Of a stretch of DNA of 64,000 nucleotides, positions 28,599 to 41,860 are shown piece by piece (position 1 is the first letter of the stretch; each line of letters begins with the position of its first letter). The notes beneath the pieces were generated by a model. The model was not told the origin of the DNA. It ran no database searches and was given only the letters and a program-made list of their open reading frames with translations. The position numbers and the translations under genes are program-made. The DNA is taken from the NCBI RefSeq assembly GCF_004342265.1, contig NZ_SMCS01000002.1, positions 682,001 to 746,000 on the forward strand. Direction: 5' to 3'. The DNA is from Luteibacter rhizovicinus (GTDB taxonomy: Bacteria > Pseudomonadota > Gammaproteobacteria > Xanthomonadales > Rhodanobacteraceae).

Positions 28599-29362
28599 GG
28601 GCCACCCCGACGCCAGTTGCTCAGCAGTTCCGGCCAGCGCAGCGCGAGCTGCGTCGCCATGTCAACGGGCCCCACATGAGGCACGTCGCGAAGCAACACA
28701 CGACGCACCGGATACTCGACGAGAAACGCCGCTGCAATGACGAGATAGCAGCCAACATGTGCGTATGCCATGAAGATGCCTCCTTCCAGCCGGATGGGTA
28801 CGGCGACGCCGAGCGTCGCCAGCAAGCCTTCCGGTGCGGCAAAGCAGAACACGAGCGACAGGAGCAAAGCCTGAACAGCCAACAGCCCCGTCCAGAAAAC
28901 GGTCAGGCCCCGTGCATATCTGGCCACGCCCGGCAGGGCGAGCCGGTCCCCGCCCTCGATAGTGGCGATGAAATACGCGATGAGCGGCTGATGGCCTCGC
29001 AATAACGTGCGCCCGAACAGCCATGCGATAGCCAGATTGATCAGCGCCGGTAGCGCATCCATCGACGTCGTCAGCCAGCCGCGTGCCGCCAGCCAGACGA
29101 GCACCGCCGCCAACACCGGCCACGCGATGTACGCAGGCGTGCGTCGTGCCAGCAGCGCGGGAAACAGCACAGCGGTAAGCAGCGAAAGCATGGCCAGCAG
29201 CGACAACCATTGGCGATGCGTCATGGCGCCGGCGAAGGCCAGCACGGCATACGTCGCGACACAGGCGATCATCCACGAACGGCCCGGCGCAGCCTGGGAC
29301 GCGGGGAGAACGGATGGGGATGCCGGATTGCCGGCGTCGGGACGAGCGCGCTCGACGCTCAT
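28595..29362 (-). CDS. COG4648-type membrane protein of the aryl-polyene locus
   Basis: The 255-residue protein has about six or seven hydrophobic helices after a polar N-terminus of about 28 residues. Examples are WMIACVATYAVLAFAGAM, SLLAMLSLLTAVLFPALL and LTVFWTGLLAVQALLLS. The C-terminal sequence YPVRRVLLRDVPH is typical of the predicted ketosynthase-associated membrane proteins (COG4648) in APE clusters. The role is unknown; it may anchor the synthase. It starts 11 bases after the ACP stop. Confidence 0.8.
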   Translation of the reverse strand: MSVERARPDAGNPASPSVLPASQAAPGRSWMIACVATYAVLAFAGAMTHRQWLSLLAMLSLLTAVLFPALLARRTPAYIAWPVLAAVLVWLAARGWLTTSMDALPALINLAIAWLFGRTLLRGHQPLIAYFIATIEGGDRLALPGVARYARGLTVFWTGLLAVQALLLSLVFCFAAPEGLLATLGVAVPIRLEGGIFMAYAHVGCYLVIAAAFLVEYPVRRVLLRDVPHVGPVDMATQLALRWPELLSNWRRGGP

Positions 29363-29373
29363 CGACGTTCCGG

Positions 29374-29643
29374 TCAGGCGACGCGGTGCTGTTCGATATG
29401 CTCGGACAGTTTGCGCAGGTTGGAGAAGATCTGCCGGTTGTCGGGATTGTCGGAACGGAGCTGGAAACCGTAACGCTTCGACACCGCCAGCGCGATCTCC
29501 AGCGCATCGATGGAATCCAGTCCCAGGTCGCCGCCGAAGAGGGGAGCTTCGGGATCGATCTGTTCCGGCTTGGTACTTTCGAGGTTCAGGCTGTCCACGA
29601 TAAGCGTGGCCAGTTCATTTTCTGCTGCGGTTTGTTCTGCCAT
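29374..29643 (-). CDS. Acyl carrier protein of the aryl-polyene locus
   Basis: The 89-residue protein is an ACP with the phosphopantetheine site GLDSIDALEI at Ser44. Acidic residues dominate the region around it (DPEAPLFGGDLGLDS). It should carry the starter and growing aryl-polyene chain (the XanC or ApeE/F role). It is the first gene of the reverse operon. The 180-bp gap upstream (29644-29823) separates it from the divergent chorismatase gene, so both promoters must lie there. Only one ACP is seen, while E. coli APE clusters have two. Confidence 0.9.
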   Translation of the reverse strand: MAEQTAAENELATLIVDSLNLESTKPEQIDPEAPLFGGDLGLDSIDALEIALAVSKRYGFQLRSDNPDNRQIFSNLRKLSEHIEQHRVA

Positions 29644-29823
29644 GCTCTTTCCAAGTCCCCAAAATCTGCCATCCCCCCCGGATGTCAGCGGCCGCGGAGT
29701 GTATCACAGGGCTTGCCGGCGGACGCTCTTCACCGATGTGAAAACCGCTAACTATCAGTAGCCTGCGTCACTTCGACACGACCGCGTTATATGATGGACT
29801 GCACGAATCGAACGGAAGGTCAG

Positions 29824-30810
29824 ATGGCATCAGGCAGCGAAATGAGGGAGCGGGACAGCGCCCCTGTCCACCCAGCTCCCAGGGTCTGTTACCTGCCGGA
29901 AGACCGGGCTCCCTCATCCCACGCACTCGCCACGTTCGGCTTCGGCGCGCACGCCGCGACGTATGACGACCCTCGACACCTGAGGCTGGCCATGGAGCCG
30001 CTCGGCATGTCGATGGGCGAGGAATGGCGAGTGTCGTCGCCCGTGACCTTCGGACGCGAAGGCGCCCTTCGCTGGTCCCGCGGAGGCGGCTGGCTGTACG
30101 CCGCGATCGAGCTGGACGAAGACGAGCATGGCGGACCGGAAGCCACGGCGGCTCGCGCCTACGACGCGCTGTCGCGATTCGTGGCCGGCAGTCCCGAGTG
30201 TCACGTGCAGCGCATCTGGAATTATCTGGCCGACATCAACCTCGGTACCGGCGACGACGAACGCTACAAGCATTTCTGCAACGGCCGCATCGTCGGCATG
30301 GGCGACATCTTCGCGAACGGCTATCCGGCCGCAACTGCCATCGGCCACCACGACGCGGCGAAAATCCTGCAGGTCTATCTGCTGGCCACCGATCGTCCGG
30401 GCACGCGCGTGGAAAATCCACGCCAGGTAAGCGCCTGGCAGTATCCCCGCCAGTACGGACGTACCCCGCCCAGCTTCGCCCGCGCCACCCTGCTGCCTGC
30501 GGACGACGTTCTCGCCATCTCGGGTACCGCATCGGTCGTGGGACATGCGTCGGCGCATCGCGACGACCTGGACGCGCAGCTTGGCGAGACACTGGCGAAT
30601 CTGGACGCACTACTGACGGCAAGCCACATGCCGGCAGGTTTCGACAGCTACGCCCCGCTGAAAATTTACGTACGCCACGCGGACCACGCCGCTCGCGTGC
30701 ACGCTTTTGCGGCCGCGCACATGCCGTCGGCACCCTTGCTGGTGTTGCACGGGGATATCTGCCGTTCCGACCTGCTCGTCGAAGTCGACGGCTGGCGCTA
30801 TCGCGCCTGA
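29824..30810 (+). CDS. xanB2: XanB2-type chorismatase (3-/4-hydroxybenzoate synthase)
   Basis: The 328-residue protein is a chorismatase related to XanB2, FkbO and Hyg5. The diagnostic motif QVSAWQYPRQYGRTPPSF lies at residues 201-218, and the C-terminal HGDICRSDLLVEVDG contains the conserved active-site Glu (Glu320). In Xanthomonas XanB2 converts chorismate to 3-hydroxybenzoate, the xanthomonadin starter, and 4-hydroxybenzoate for ubiquinone. GGAAGG (29814-29819) supports the ATG at 29824; ATGs at 29791 and 29794 are alternatives. It is divergent from the ACP operon and runs towards glmU. Confidence 0.9.
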   Translation: MASGSEMRERDSAPVHPAPRVCYLPEDRAPSSHALATFGFGAHAATYDDPRHLRLAMEPLGMSMGEEWRVSSPVTFGREGALRWSRGGGWLYAAIELDEDEHGGPEATAARAYDALSRFVAGSPECHVQRIWNYLADINLGTGDDERYKHFCNGRIVGMGDIFANGYPAATAIGHHDAAKILQVYLLATDRPGTRVENPRQVSAWQYPRQYGRTPPSFARATLLPADDVLAISGTASVVGHASAHRDDLDAQLGETLANLDALLTASHMPAGFDSYAPLKIYVRHADHAARVHAFAAAHMPSAPLLVLHGDICRSDLLVEVDGWRYRA

Positions 30811-30813
30811 GCC

Positions 30814-32190
30814 CTATTTTTTCTTCGGTCGCTGCCAGCCTTCGATCGACGTCTGGCGGACTCGCGCCACCGTAAGCGCATGAGGGGGAGCATCTCTCGT
30901 CACGACCGCGCCAGCACCGATGGTGGCACCTTCGTGCAGCGTGACCGGCGCGACCAGTGCGCTGTTCGAGCCGACGAAGACGTTGTCCTCGATCGTCGTG
31001 CGACTCTTGTTCGCGCCATCGTAATTGCAGGTAATCGTACCCGCGCCGATGTTCACGCCACGACCGATGACGGCATCGCCCAGATAGGTGAGGTGATTCG
31101 CCTTGCTGCCCTCGCCCATCGACGTCTGCTTGGTTTCGACGAAGTTGCCAACGTGCACGCCGGCGGCGAGATCGGTCCCAGGACGCAGCCGGGCGAACGG
31201 ACCGATCGTGCACGGTCCATGCGTCACCACGCCATCGAGATCGCAGTGCGCGAGGACGACGGTGCCCGTCGCAAGGCGCGCATTACGAATACGCGTGAAC
31301 GGACCGATGCGCACATCGTCGCCGAGTTCGACGCTGCCTTCGAAGATAACGTTCACGTCGACTTCGACATCGCGTCCGGCACGGACCGTTCCGCGAACGT
31401 CCAGTCGCGAAGGGTCCGCCAGACGCACGCCGGCAAGCGCGAGTCCGCGCGCCATGCGCTGGCGATACAGCGCTTCGAGTTCCGCGAGCTGCCACGGATC
31501 GTTCGCACCGGCCGCTTCGATCTCATCGCAGTCGACGCATAGCGCAGGCGTGCCATCCGCGGCTGCGAATTCGAAGACATCGGTGAGGTAGTACTCGCCC
31601 TGCACATTGGCGTTGCCGAGGCGGGATGTCCATGCCAGTAACTTCGCCGCGTCGCCGGCGAGGATGCCGGTATTGATCAGGTCGACCGCGCGCTGCGCTG
31701 CGCTGGCGTCTTTTTCTTCGACCACGTGACGCACATGCCCGGAAGCGTCGAGGATCACGCGTCCATAGCCTTTGGGATCGGCGACGCGGGTCGCAAGCAT
31801 GGCCAGCGGCTCGTCCGCCGCGACCAGCCGGCGCAGCGTCTCGCCGTGAATCAACGGAACGTCGCCGTAGAGCACGACCACGCGCCCTTCCAGTACGCCG
31901 TTGGCGCGGAGATGTTCCAGCGCGGTGCGTACGGCGTGACCGGTGCCCAGGCGCTCGGTCTGCTCGATCCAGTCCAGCGTCGTATCGTGCGCGAACGCGG
32001 CCGTGACTTTGTCGCCGCGATGCCCGTGCACGACATGGATACCGGCGGGATCGAGGGTCCGCGCCACGTCGATCACATGCTGCAACAACGGGCGTCCCGC
32101 CAGCGGCATCAATACCTTGGCGGTCGCGGACTTCATTCGCTTGCCTTCGCCGGCAGCGAGGATCACGACATGGATGGGTGTTTGGGTCAT
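30814..32190 (-). CDS. glmU: Bifunctional UDP-N-acetylglucosamine pyrophosphorylase / glucosamine-1-phosphate acetyltransferase
   Basis: The 458-residue enzyme makes UDP-GlcNAc for peptidoglycan and LPS in the cytoplasm. The N-terminal nucleotidyltransferase begins [20 protein letters not shown] (residues ~9-28) with a [11 protein letters not shown] uridyl site. The C-terminal left-handed beta-helix (from about residue 250) has hexapeptide repeats and the acetyltransferase segment [23 protein letters not shown] (abridged). [15 protein letters not shown] is typical. It ends 4 bases from the xanB2 stop, convergently. Confidence 0.97.
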   Translation of the reverse strand: MTQTPIHVVILAAGEGKRMKSATAKVLMPLAGRPLLQHVIDVARTLDPAGIHVVHGHRGDKVTAAFAHDTTLDWIEQTERLGTGHAVRTALEHLRANGVLEGRVVVLYGDVPLIHGETLRRLVAADEPLAMLATRVADPKGYGRVILDASGHVRHVVEEKDASAAQRAVDLINTGILAGDAAKLLAWTSRLGNANVQGEYYLTDVFEFAAADGTPALCVDCDEIEAAGANDPWQLAELEALYRQRMARGLALAGVRLADPSRLDVRGTVRAGRDVEVDVNVIFEGSVELGDDVRIGPFTRIRNARLATGTVVLAHCDLDGVVTHGPCTIGPFARLRPGTDLAAGVHVGNFVETKQTSMGEGSKANHLTYLGDAVIGRGVNIGAGTITCNYDGANKSRTTIEDNVFVGSNSALVAPVTLHEGATIGAGAVVTRDAPPHALTVARVRQTSIEGWQRPKKK

Positions 32191-32263
32191 GGCTTATCTT
32201 CGGCGCATGGTGGCAGGGCGTCACTTTGGCCGGTTTCGGCGAGCATGCCAAGTCCGCCGGACG

Positions 32264-33340
32264 TTACGGGTTATCCGGGCGGTGGGTCAGGTGCTCGAGG
32301 TTCGGTTTATACGCCTCGATGAATGCATTGCGCAGGATGCCGAGGATCGCCGACACCGTATCCAGGTCCTTATCGCCGATGTGACCGCTGATCGGCACGC
32401 GGGTGGCGAACTGATCCTTTTCGTGGTTCTTGAAGACCTGAACCACACCTTCCGCTACCGCCTCATAGGCGATTTTCAGCGGCCCCTTCTTATCCTGCTG
32501 AACGTCCTGCTTCCAGCTGAAAATCTTCAGGCCATGGAAGAGCGGCTTGGCGTATCCGGTGAGATTGCGATCACGCGCTTCCAGCTCCATCACGAAATCG
32601 CCCTCGCCACCCGCGAAGTCGAGCCCTGAATACGCCCGCGCGAGGTCGTTCGCTTTCACGAGCTTGACGTTGTGCACGGTGAGTTCGTAGTGAAAATCGC
32701 CAAAGCGCTCCAGCGGATCGAACGAAGCGCGCGTTTCCAGCGGCGCATCGCCCAGCACGTTGGCCGTGGCATGCAACTGCGCGACGCGCGACCCCGACGT
32801 CTTCTCCACATTTGTGAGGTTCGTCGCCGTGCCGTTGACATCGGTCATCTTGAGATCGACCTTTGGGCTCGACACGAAATTGTGGAACGTCACGACACCA
32901 TCGACGACATTCACTTCTTCCAGGCGCATCGGCGACAGAGCCTTCAGCTGCGCACGCCAGTCCACGCCTTTACCCGTCTGCGTATCGCCCTCGCCCTTAC
33001 CGTCCACGAAGTTGAGTTCCGGACGGAAGAAGTCGACTTTCCCACGCACGTGGCCTCGTGTGAGCGCGCGCCAGCTGAGCGCGATTTCTGTACGCTCGGC
33101 ACTGAACAGCGGCACGGGTACCTTGCCGTCGACCTTCGTGATCACCAGACGGTCGATGCTGTACGCACCGCGCCAGAGATGGATGTCGATATCCGCCATG
33201 CGCCCCGAGTAGGAGCCCATGCTTGCCATGCGTCCATTGAGGTAATTGAGGACGGCAAAAGGCAGCGCGATTCGCGCCGCGATCAGGACGACGGCAACGA
33301 TCCCGAGGATCCAGAGACTGCGGCGATAGTGGGATTTCAT
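32264..33340 (-). CDS. DUF748 (AsmA-like) envelope protein
   Basis: The 358-residue protein has an N-terminal membrane anchor (LWILGIVAVVLIAARIALP). A long beta-rich region follows with AsmA/DUF748-like features, for example IDIHLWRGAYSIDRLVITK, LTRGHVRGKVDFFRPELNF and LEEVNVVDGVVTFHNF. Such proteins sit in the inner membrane with the body in the periplasm and are linked to outer-membrane lipid homeostasis. The start at 33340 gives a typical N-terminus (MKSHYRRSL). An in-frame ATG at 33397 lies within the atp terminator and is rejected. Confidence 0.83.
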   Translation of the reverse strand: MKSHYRRSLWILGIVAVVLIAARIALPFAVLNYLNGRMASMGSYSGRMADIDIHLWRGAYSIDRLVITKVDGKVPVPLFSAERTEIALSWRALTRGHVRGKVDFFRPELNFVDGKGEGDTQTGKGVDWRAQLKALSPMRLEEVNVVDGVVTFHNFVSSPKVDLKMTDVNGTATNLTNVEKTSGSRVAQLHATANVLGDAPLETRASFDPLERFGDFHYELTVHNVKLVKANDLARAYSGLDFAGGEGDFVMELEARDRNLTGYAKPLFHGLKIFSWKQDVQQDKKGPLKIAYEAVAEGVVQVFKNHEKDQFATRVPISGHIGDKDLDTVSAILGILRNAFIEAYKPNLEHLTHRPDNP

Positions 33341-33387
33341 GTCACGGAGGCTGGCATGCAAACGGTCGTCGGCAGATGAAGGAAGCA

Positions 33388-33430
33388 GTAAAAGCAAAAA
33401 GCCGGCGCTGGGCCGGCTTTTTGCTTTTAC
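33388..33430 (-). terminator. Intrinsic terminator of the ATP synthase operon
   Basis: Two 19-base arms (33388-33406 and 33412-33430) pair perfectly around a 5-base loop, with an inner GCCGGC core and outer A/T-rich foot that supplies the U-tract. It starts 12 bases after the atpC stop on the reverse strand. Confidence 0.93.
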
Positions 33431-33442
33431 TGTGCGACTGAC

Positions 33443-33868
33443 TCAGTGCTTCAGCGTCTTGCGCAAGCGCTCCAGCGCCTGCAACTGCGCGAGGGCTTCG
33501 GCCAGCTTGGCCTGGGCTTCGGCAACGTCGAGCGTATCGCCACGGTTCGCGAGCGCGTCCTCGGCTTCCTGCTTGGCGGCCAGGGCCGCTGCTTCGTCGA
33601 GATCGGCGGCGCGTGCCGCGGTGTCGGCAAGAATGGTCACGACCTGCGGCTGCACCTCGAGGATGCCGCCGGAGACGTAGAACTGCTGGCGCTCGCCGTT
33701 GGCCAGAACCACGTCGATGTGACCGGGCTTCAGGCGGGTGATCAACGGCGCGTGCCGGGGAGCGATACCCAGCTCGCCGAGTTCACCGGTGACGACCACC
33801 AGCGTAGCGTCGCCCGAGTAGATCTCGGCTTCGGCGCTGACGATGTCGACACGAATGGTGTGGGTCAT
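33443..33868 (-). CDS. atpC: F1F0 ATP synthase subunit epsilon
   Basis: The 141-residue subunit has the N-terminal beta-sandwich ([38 protein letters not shown]) and a C-terminal helical hairpin with coiled-coil-like repeats (residues ~90-138). It forms part of the rotor stalk and regulates ATPase activity. It is the last gene of the atpIBEFHAGDC operon and is followed by a strong terminator. Confidence 0.96.
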   Translation of the reverse strand: MTHTIRVDIVSAEAEIYSGDATLVVVTGELGELGIAPRHAPLITRLKPGHIDVVLANGERQQFYVSGGILEVQPQVVTILADTAARAADLDEAAALAAKQEAEDALANRGDTLDVAEAQAKLAEALAQLQALERLRKTLKH

Positions 33869-33960
33869 GGGTGCGATTCCGTAAACGAAGGGGGATCAGG
33901 AACGAGAAGCGTCCGGGGTGCGGGACGAGATGCCTTGCCGGCGTCTCGTCCCTGACGACC

Positions 33961-35445
<1,485 letters not shown>

Positions 35446-36354
35446 TCAGACCGCGGCCGCGCCGCCGACGATTTCCGAGATTTCCTGGGTAATCGCGGCC
35501 TGACGGGCCTTGTTGTAAACCAGCGTCAGTTCGTCGATGACCTTGTTCGCGTTGTCCGATGCCGCCTTCATGGCCACCATGCGCGCGGCATGTTCGCTGG
35601 CCAGGTTCTCGAGCGCGGCCTGGTAGACCACGGATTCGATGTAGCGCCCCATCACGTGCTCCAGCACGGTCCGGGCATCGGGTTCGTAGATGTAGTCCCA
35701 GTCGTGCTTCTGCTCGACCTTGACGTTGTCCGCGCCAGCGCCTTCCGCCTGTTCCATTTCCGTCGCCACCAGCTGCAGCGGCAGCAGGGCGTGGACGGTC
35801 GGCTTCTGAACGATGGTGTTGACGAAGTCGTTGTAGACCAGGAACACGCGATCGAGGCTGTTCGCGGTGTACGCGTCGAGCACCACCTTGATGACGCCAA
35901 TCAGGTCTTCCAGCTTCGGGCGGTCGCCGAGATGCGTCGCCGTGCCGATCAGGTTCACGCCCTTGATGCGGCGGAAGAACTGCACGGCCTTCTGGCCGAC
36001 GGCAACGATGTCGACATCGACACCCTTTTCCTGCCACTCGCGCACCGCGATAAGCGTGCGACGGAACAGGTTGGAGTTCAGGCCACCGGCCAGACCGCGG
36101 TCCGTCGACACGACGATGTAACCGACGCGCGCGACGTTCGTCCGCTCCGTGAGGAACGGATGGGTGAAGTCGGTGCTCGCCTGCGCAACATGTGCAATGA
36201 CCTTGCGCATCAGGCGCGCGTAAGGACGCGACGCCTTCATCATGTCCTGCGCCTTGCGAATCTTCGAGGCCGAGACCATTTCGAGCGCGCGCGTCACCTT
36301 GCGCATGTTCTGCGTGCTCTTGATCTTGGTTTTGATTTCGCGTCCGCTTGCCAT
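35446..36354 (-). CDS. atpG: F1F0 ATP synthase subunit gamma
   Basis: The 302-residue rotor shaft subunit starts [20 protein letters not shown] and ends with the conserved C-terminal helix ([20 protein letters not shown], abridged). These helices form the coiled coil inside the alpha3-beta3 ring. It is slightly longer than the E. coli subunit (287), through an insert in the middle of the protein. The gene lies between atpA and atpD. Confidence 0.97.
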   Translation of the reverse strand: MASGREIKTKIKSTQNMRKVTRALEMVSASKIRKAQDMMKASRPYARLMRKVIAHVAQASTDFTHPFLTERTNVARVGYIVVSTDRGLAGGLNSNLFRRTLIAVREWQEKGVDVDIVAVGQKAVQFFRRIKGVNLIGTATHLGDRPKLEDLIGVIKVVLDAYTANSLDRVFLVYNDFVNTIVQKPTVHALLPLQLVATEMEQAEGAGADNVKVEQKHDWDYIYEPDARTVLEHVMGRYIESVVYQAALENLASEHAARMVAMKAASDNANKVIDELTLVYNKARQAAITQEISEIVGGAAAV

Positions 36355-36446
36355 CTCGTACTCGCAGTTGGTTGAATCGTCGACCGTTTAAAGCTTCAGC
36401 CGTGCAACGCGAACCGGCATTGCCGGCCCGCGCTTACGACGGCTGC

Positions 36447-37997
<1,551 letters not shown>

Positions 37998-38054
37998 GGT
38001 CGGTTCCTTGGGTTGCGCCGCGCTAGCGGCACCCGGTGTTATGAGAATCTCGTA

Positions 38055-38588
38055 TCAGTGCGTCAGCGCGCTGGCCAGTCGCTCGAGGCGACCGCGAGCG
38101 GAGCCGTCGATAACCTGCTCGCCCGTGTCGATCACGACACCGCCCAGCAGAGCCGGATCGATATGCGTGTCGATCTCGATCTCGCGCTTGAAGCGGCGCT
38201 TGAGCGAGGCACGCAACGATTCGGTCTGTGCGGCGTCGAGGTCGAGGGCACTGGTGACCTTGACCTTCATCGTCGACTCGGACTCGAGCTTCAACTCGTC
38301 GAAAAGCGCAGCGACTTCGGGCATCAGGTGCAGGCGACCGTTCTCGGCCAGTTCCTCGAGGAACCGCGCGAACGGAGCGTCGTTACCCATGCCTTCGGGC
38401 AGATGCAGCGCGACCAGCTGCGCAGGAAGCACGCGCGGATCGTTAATCAGGTCGGCCACTCGGGAATCCGCAGCCACGACGGCGGCGAAGCCGAGGGCGC
38501 GGGACCAGTCGGCCAGCGAACCCGACGCGTGCGCTACTTCGAAGGCAGCGCGCGCGTAGGGGCGGGCAAGGGTAAGCGCCTGGGCCAT
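38055..38588 (-). CDS. atpH: F1F0 ATP synthase subunit delta
   Basis: The 177-residue peripheral stalk subunit starts MAQALTLARPYARAAFEVA, the typical OSCP/delta N-terminal helix, and ends in GGVVIDTGEQVIDGSARGRL, the conserved C-terminal motif (about residue 150). It links the F1 head to the b-subunit dimer. The gene starts 2 bases after the atpF stop. Confidence 0.96.
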   Translation of the reverse strand: MAQALTLARPYARAAFEVAHASGSLADWSRALGFAAVVAADSRVADLINDPRVLPAQLVALHLPEGMGNDAPFARFLEELAENGRLHLMPEVAALFDELKLESESTMKVKVTSALDLDAAQTESLRASLKRRFKREIEIDTHIDPALLGGVVIDTGEQVIDGSARGRLERLASALTH

Positions 38589-38590
38589 GA

Positions 38591-39061
38591 TCAGATCTCG
38601 GTAGCGAGCTGGTCGAGCAGTGCCTTGTGGGCAGCCGGATCGATTTCACGCTGGACGATTTTCGATGCACCCTGGATAGCGAGGGCACCGACCTGCTCAC
38701 GAAGCTGCTCGCGGGCACGCTGGGCCATCGAAGCGATGTCGTCCTGGGCCTGGGCCTTCAGACGGTTGATCTCTTCGGTTGCTTCCGCACGAGCCTTTTC
38801 GAGCAACTGGTTACCCTGCTGCTGAGCCTTGTCGATGATCTCGCTGGCCTGCTGACGAGCCTGCTTGATCTCGACGGCGACCTTGGCGTCGGCATCCTTG
38901 AGTTCGGCGCGGGCACGCTCGGCGGCGGCGAGGCCATCGGCAACCTTCTTCTGACGTTCTTCGATGGCGCCGCTGATCTGGGGCCAGATGAACTTGGTGG
39001 TGAACCAGACCAGGATCGCAAAAGAGATCATCTGGCCCAGGAAGGTCATGTTGATTTCCAT
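38591..39061 (-). CDS. atpF: F1F0 ATP synthase subunit b
   Basis: The 156-residue subunit has one N-terminal membrane helix ([20 protein letters not shown], residues ~4-23) and a long charged coiled coil to the C-terminus. It is the same length as E. coli subunit b. It forms the stator arm between a and delta/alpha. Confidence 0.97.
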   Translation of the reverse strand: MEINMTFLGQMISFAILVWFTTKFIWPQISGAIEERQKKVADGLAAAERARAELKDADAKVAVEIKQARQQASEIIDKAQQQGNQLLEKARAEATEEINRLKAQAQDDIASMAQRAREQLREQVGALAIQGASKIVQREIDPAAHKALLDQLATEI

Positions 39062-39141
39062 GATCTCTCCGATTTACTCCGAACGCGTTTGGACGAACGG
39101 TTGCAGTGGCGGAAACCGCCACGGCAACGGCGATCACACAA

Positions 39142-40353
<1,212 letters not shown>

Positions 40354-40719
40354 TCAACCCTTGAATCTGAATGCAAATACGTTGACCGCGAAGCCCGCCA
40401 CGAGCCCCACGAGGGCGGCCAGCGGCGGTAGCTTCCAGTAAGCCAGGACCAGCAGGACGCCACCGATGAAGACGGTCCACTTAAGGAACATCCCCAGCAG
40501 CAGCCTCCCCGTCGCTACCGTCGCATTGCCCAGCGTGCTGAAGAACCGCGCGGCGAACAGCGCGTTACCTAAAGCGACGATGAGGGCGCCCGCAAAGGCG
40601 GCCAGACCAGCCGACCGACTCTGCAGTGAGAATGCGATGCCCACCAGCACGGCCATCACCAGCTGCGCGAATACAACGCGCAAAGCCAGACGACGACCGG
40701 CGGCAAGACTGTTCAGCAA
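40354..40719 (-). CDS. atpI: ATP synthase accessory protein AtpI
   Basis: The 121-residue protein has four hydrophobic helices (VVFAQLVMAVLVGIAFSLQ, AAFAGALIVALGNALFAARF, GMFLKWTVFIGGVLLVLAYW and ALVGLVAGFAVNVFAFRF). It sits first in the atp operon and fits AtpI, a c-ring assembly factor or Mg/Ca-related small protein. Sequence conservation in AtpI is low, so position is the main evidence. Confidence 0.88.
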   Translation of the reverse strand: MLNSLAAGRRLALRVVFAQLVMAVLVGIAFSLQSRSAGLAAFAGALIVALGNALFAARFFSTLGNATVATGRLLLGMFLKWTVFIGGVLLVLAYWKLPPLAALVGLVAGFAVNVFAFRFKG

Positions 40720-40791
40720 CGCGAGGCTCCCGTGAGGTTTCGCTCAAAGGCGGCACCAGATAGTTCTACGGGCCACGGTCTAATCTGGAAA

Positions 40792-40821
40792 AGTATACCA
40801 GTGCCGTAAACATACGGACAA
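40792..40821 (-). promoter_or_regulatory. Predicted promoter of the ATP synthase operon
   Basis: On the reverse strand TTGTCC (40816-40821) and TATACT (40792-40797) are separated by 18 bases, about 70 bases upstream of atpI. This is a good sigma-70 match and the only strong one in the 177-bp gap between the phasin-like gene and atpI. Confidence 0.6.
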
Positions 40822-40896
40822 GCTGCAAAACCTGCGACAACGCTCTCCGGCGTGACCGACGTCACGCCGTCTCGGGAACGGCCCGGGGTGGAGGGG

Positions 40897-41223
40897 TCAG
40901 TCGTTACCGGCGGGCGTCACCATCGCGGTCAGGGTGTTGGCAGTCTGGCGGGCCACGTCGAGGATTTCGCCGGCGGTGGTTGTGGCGCGGGCCGCATTGT
41001 CGCGCTGGCATCCCTCGCCCTTCTCCCAGATGGCACGGAGCGCGGTGGCGTCCTGCGCCACCATGGCATCGGCGAAAAGCCCGGCCACGGAACGCGCCTG
41101 GTTTTCCATCGCCTGCATCTGCAGGTCGGCAACGCGTTCGAAACCGCGCCATGCCACAGCCTGCGCCGCGGTTGCCTGCTCGACGAAATGCGCGAACGAA
41201 CGATGATCGGCAAACGGCGTCAT
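40897..41223 (-). CDS. Phasin-like protein (108 aa)
   Basis: The product is a helical, Ala-rich protein (FAHFVEQATAAQAVAWRGFE, LQMQAMENQARSVAGLFADA) resembling the phasin_2 family that coats polyhydroxyalkanoate granules. It is shorter than most phasins and no PHA genes are in the window, so the role is uncertain. It lies 69 bases downstream of queD on the same strand and may be in one transcript with it. Confidence 0.6.
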   Translation of the reverse strand: MTPFADHRSFAHFVEQATAAQAVAWRGFERVADLQMQAMENQARSVAGLFADAMVAQDATALRAIWEKGEGCQRDNAARATTTAGEILDVARQTANTLTAMVTPAGND

Positions 41224-41292
41224 GAGGAACTGCCAGGGGAGGTGGGGACCTGAGTGTAGCGACTGCTGCTGCGATGCACCATCGGGTGCGGC

Positions 41293-41655
41293 TCAGACGT
41301 CGGCGACGCCGAATTCCGCACCGGAGGTGCAGGTTTCATGGATCACGACCTTCGCCAGACCGGGGACGTCCACGCGCAACCGCTCGAAAATCCAGCGGCA
41401 CAGATTTTCGCTGGTCGGATTTTCCAGCCCCTCGATATCGTTGAGGTAATGGTGATCCAGGCGGTCGTATAGCGGAGCGAACCGCGCCTTGAGATCGGCG
41501 AAGTCCATCACCCAACCGAAGTGCGGATCGGGCTCGCCCTCGACATGCAATTCGACCTTGAACGAATGACCATGCAATCGCGAGCACTTATGCCCCTCGG
41601 GAACGTTCGGCAGGCGATGGGCGGCCTCGATGTGGAAGATCTTGAAGATGCGCAT
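41293..41655 (-). CDS. queD: 6-carboxy-5,6,7,8-tetrahydropterin synthase
   Basis: The 120-residue enzyme catalyses an early step of queuosine synthesis. Zinc ligands are AAHRLP and LHGHSF (His at about residues 11, 27 and 29). The catalytic cysteine lies in [11 protein letters not shown] (Cys ~24), and the late motif is [10 protein letters not shown]. The start at 41655 gives the usual N-terminus [13 protein letters not shown]; the frame is open six codons upstream. It is divergent from a LuxR regulator. Confidence 0.94.
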   Translation of the reverse strand: MRIFKIFHIEAAHRLPNVPEGHKCSRLHGHSFKVELHVEGEPDPHFGWVMDFADLKARFAPLYDRLDHHYLNDIEGLENPTSENLCRWIFERLRVDVPGLAKVVIHETCTSGAEFGVADV

Positions 41656-41860
41656 GGGCCTACGGAAGAACATGGGAAGCGCCTATTGTACCGGGCTGGC
41701 CGACATCACGAATGTCAAAGTGGTCTTCACGACCTGGTTCTCAATTCCGTGCACCAGATCACATGAGCGCAAGACTTTTCGCACGTGCAAGAATCAAGTG
41801 GTATCTTCCGCAATCTTCTGCGACCCGTAATTCCGGTCCTTCGCCGCCTTGGAGGCTTCG

